From Limnohabitans lacus (GTDB lineage: Bacteria > Pseudomonadota > Gammaproteobacteria > Burkholderiales > Burkholderiaceae_C): 64,000 nucleotides of DNA. The position numbers and the translations under genes are program-made. The notes below the pieces were generated by a model. The model had not been told where the DNA came from, ran no database searches, and saw nothing but the letters and a program-made list of their open reading frames with translations. The stretch spans positions 1 to 64,000 of the forward strand of contig NZ_JASGBH010000011.1 of assembly GCF_030053395.1 (NCBI RefSeq), written 5' to 3'. Of this stretch, positions 62,232 to 64,000 are shown piece by piece (within the stretch, counting starts at the first letter, position 1; every line of letters begins with the position of its first letter).

Positions 62232-62295
62232 GGGGAATCTCCAAAAACTGCGCCCACTTTAGCGCAGGCGAATGAACGGGGCGATGCGCGCGAGA

Positions 62296-62324
62296 CAAAA
62301 AAATACCCAGCCTCAGCTGGGTAT
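62296..62324 (-). terminator. Rho-independent terminator of rpoH
   Basis: ATACCCAGC (62303-62311) pairs perfectly with GCTGGGTAT (62316-62324) around CTCA, and on the reverse strand is followed by a run of Ts (62296-62302). It lies about 20 bp after the rpoH stop. Confidence 0.9.
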
Positions 62325-62342
62325 GTTCAGAAATTGAAAAGC

Positions 62343-63275
62343 TCAAGCGAATTCGACGAGTGCTTTTTTCATTTTCTTCATGGCCGCGACTTCGATTTGG
62401 CGGATGCGCTCGGCGCTCACGCCGTATTCGGCCGCCAAGTCGTGCAGCGTCATGCCGCCCGAGCCGTTGTCGTTGACCTTGAGCCAGCGCTCTTCCACGA
62501 TGCGGCGGCTGCGTTCGTCCAAGGCGTTCAGCGCGGTCGCCAGGCCATCGCTGGCCATCACATCGCGCTGGTGCGCTTCGATCATGGCGGTGGGCTCATG
62601 GTTGGCATCGGCCAGGTAGGCGATCGGGCCAAAGGCCTGTTCACCATCGTCCGAGGGGGCTGGGTCGAGCAGCACATCGCCGCCGGACATGCGCATTTCC
62701 ATCTCGATGACCTCTTCGCGCTTGACGTTCAGGTCATGCGCCATCACGTCGATCTGGTCGGGCGTCAAGGTGTCGCGGTGGGTGCCGCTTTGGGCTTCGG
62801 CCTTGAAGCCTTGCTTCATCGAGCGCAGGTTGAAAAACAGCTTGCGCTGGGCCTTGGTCGTGGCGACCTTTACCATGCGCCAGTTTTTCAGGATGTACTC
62901 GTGGATCTCGGCCTTGATCCAGTGCAGCGCGTAGCTGACCAGACGCACGCCTTGATCGGGGTCGAAACGTTTGACAGCCTTCATCAGGCCGACATTGCCT
63001 TCTTGGATCAGGTCGCCGTGCGGCAGGCCATAGCCCAGGTATTGGCGCGACACCGACACCACCAAGCGCAGGTGCGAGAGCACCAGCTTGCGGGCGGCTT
63101 CCAGGTCGTCGTTGGCTTTGAGTTGGCGGGCGGCTTCTTGCTCTTCCTCGAGGGTGAGCATGGGCATGCGGTTGACCGCAGAGATGTACGCGTCCAAATG
63201 ACCCAGCGAGGGCACCACGGCCCAAGGGTTGCTCAGAGTCATCGCGCTGGCCGGGGAAATGGTTTGATTGGTCAT
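62343..63275 (-). CDS. rpoH: RNA polymerase sigma-32 factor RpoH
   Basis: A 310-residue heat-shock sigma factor. Region 2 has HLRLVVSVSRQYLGYGLPHG, DLIQEGNVGLMKAVKRFDP, and YALHWIKAEIHEYILKNWRM; the RpoH box region has QRKLFFNLR. Region 4 ends LHDLAAEYGVSAERIRQIE. It directs transcription of chaperone and protease genes. AGGAG lies before the ATG. A perfect CIRCE element upstream indicates HrcA repression of the sigma factor gene. Confidence 0.96.
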   Translation of the reverse strand: MTNQTISPASAMTLSNPWAVVPSLGHLDAYISAVNRMPMLTLEEEQEAARQLKANDDLEAARKLVLSHLRLVVSVSRQYLGYGLPHGDLIQEGNVGLMKAVKRFDPDQGVRLVSYALHWIKAEIHEYILKNWRMVKVATTKAQRKLFFNLRSMKQGFKAEAQSGTHRDTLTPDQIDVMAHDLNVKREEVIEMEMRMSGGDVLLDPAPSDDGEQAFGPIAYLADANHEPTAMIEAHQRDVMASDGLATALNALDERSRRIVEERWLKVNDNGSGGMTLHDLAAEYGVSAERIRQIEVAAMKKMKKALVEFA

Positions 63276-63302
63276 ACCAGAACTCCTTTCAATGGCGCAA
63301 TA

Positions 63303-63329
63303 TTAGCACTCTCGTTGGGTGAGTGCTAA
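63303..63329. promoter_or_regulatory. CIRCE element (HrcA operator) upstream of rpoH
   Basis: TTAGCACTC-N9-GAGTGCTAA is an exact match to the CIRCE consensus, 28 bp upstream of the rpoH start. HrcA binding here would couple rpoH to the groE/dnaK-type repressor circuit. Confidence 0.93.
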
Positions 63330-63409
63330 TACCCGGAGTCAAGAAGCCGTGTTCAGGTGTAACCGGTAGCCCACCATGGGGCATGAGGGGCTTGGCTCAG
63401 GCCCGGCCA

Positions 63410-64000
63410 TCAGCCGGCGATCACCAGTCCTGCTGGGCCCTCTTGGATCTGGCCGACCACGCTGGCCTGCTCAAAACCATGCCGTTTGAAGGTGGCCAGC
63501 ACCGCATCCACCGTGTCGGGGCTGCAGGCCACCAGCAGGCCGCCGCTGGTTTGCGGGTCGGTCAGCAGGGCTTTATCCCTCTCGTCAAATTGGGCCGGCA
63601 AAGCCACATCGTGGCCATAACCGGCCCAATTGCGGCCAGAAGCGCCGGTGACCATGCCTTGGGCGGCCAAATCACGCACGCCGTCCAGCAAGGGCACGCT
63701 CGGCCAGTCGATGCGCACGGTGCAGCCGCTGCCACGGGCCATCTCGAGGGCGTGGCCTGCCAGGCCAAAGCCTGTCACGTCGGTGAGCGCATGCACACCC
63801 GGCAAGGCGGCCAGTTCGGGGCCTGGGGTGTTCAACCGGGTGGTGGTGGCGATCATGCGGGCATAGCCCTGGGGGGGCAGGGCGTTCTTTTTGAGGGCCG
63901 CCGACAGCACGCCGACCCCCAGTGGTTTGCCCAGCACCAACACATCACCAGCGCGGGCGTCGGCGTTGCGTTTGATGCGGCTGGGGTGCACCAGGCCCAA
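63410..64000 (-). CDS. selD: Selenide, water dikinase SelD (C-terminal part, cut by window edge)
   Basis: About 196 residues of the C-terminal part are seen: GLVHPSRIKRNADARAGDVL, ALTDVTGFGLAGHALEMARG and LLTDPQTSGGLLVACSPD are standard SelD motifs. The N-terminal catalytic Cys/Sec and ATP loop lie beyond position 64000. SelD makes selenophosphate for selenocysteine or selenouridine. The frame has no internal break. Confidence 0.93.
   Translation of the reverse strand: MGLVHPSRIKRNADARAGDVLVLGKPLGVGVLSAALKKNALPPQGYARMIATTTRLNTPGPELAALPGVHALTDVTGFGLAGHALEMARGSGCTVRIDWPSVPLLDGVRDLAAQGMVTGASGRNWAGYGHDVALPAQFDERDKALLTDPQTSGGLLVACSPDTVDAVLATFKRHGFEQASVVGQIQEGPAGLVIAG

Noticed and set aside
1-64000. 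CRISPR arrays, rRNA and tRNA genes
   Set aside because: No regularly spaced repeats and no tRNA or rRNA signatures were noticed on reading; a tRNA scan could not be run.

Overview
The window looks like chromosome of a Gram-negative betaproteobacterium, most probably a Comamonadaceae member (Limnohabitans/Rhodoferax type). This is inferred from the GC-rich coding style, the Burkholderiales-type cox cluster with its tiny assembly protein, DUF2970 and DUF2244 genes, the Bug-type binding protein, the general porin and the CIRCE-controlled rpoH. It was read from sequence alone, with no database search.

Layout: (1) 1-117 holds a short repeat that may be an insertion-sequence remnant, followed by an orphan LuxR-type response regulator. 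(2) 1215-10692 is one tightly overlapped leftward operon with a biotin-dependent acyl-CoA carboxylase (alpha and beta subunits), three acyl-CoA dehydrogenases, an enoyl-CoA hydratase, an SDR and a TetR regulator. Its gene order resembles the acyclic-terpene (atu) pathway more than the leucine (liu) pathway. It is divergent from a thiolase and a FadB-like protein that could complete beta-oxidation. (3) 14226-17151 holds a MarR/XRE regulator pair, a small membrane protein and two transporter or channel proteins. (4) 17246-23165 is a heavy-metal RND efflux system. (5) 23176-28093 is an arsenic locus with ArsA divergent from arsR-arsC-aquaporin-arsH, then a TSUP permease. (6) 28330-29388 is a porin.

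(7) 29508-46922 is the centrepiece, a phosphorus-economy region of about 17 kb. It has an olsB-plcP-agt operon (inferred to replace phospholipids with ornithine lipid and glycolipid), ppk1-sixA, and a convergent block of ppx, a CHAD protein, a PPK2 and an MgtC/DUF4010 membrane protein. It ends with the complete pstSCAB-phoU-phoB-phoR operon. Candidate Pho boxes precede olsB, ppk1 and pstS. A fatty-acid-hydroxylase family gene follows phoR.

(8) 48143-51495 holds an unusual MaoC fusion, trmL, a comF-like gene and a degenerate BioC-like methyltransferase. (9) 51516-61225 is the aa3-type cytochrome oxidase cluster: DUF2244, coxB, coxA, small assembly protein, cox11, DUF2970, coxC, SURF1, a Sco-like protein, ctaA, ctaB and sco, with a perfect FNR/Anr box at its upstream end. 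(10) 61242-64000 holds a Bug-type binding protein, rpoH under a perfect CIRCE element, and the 3' part of selD, which runs off the right edge.
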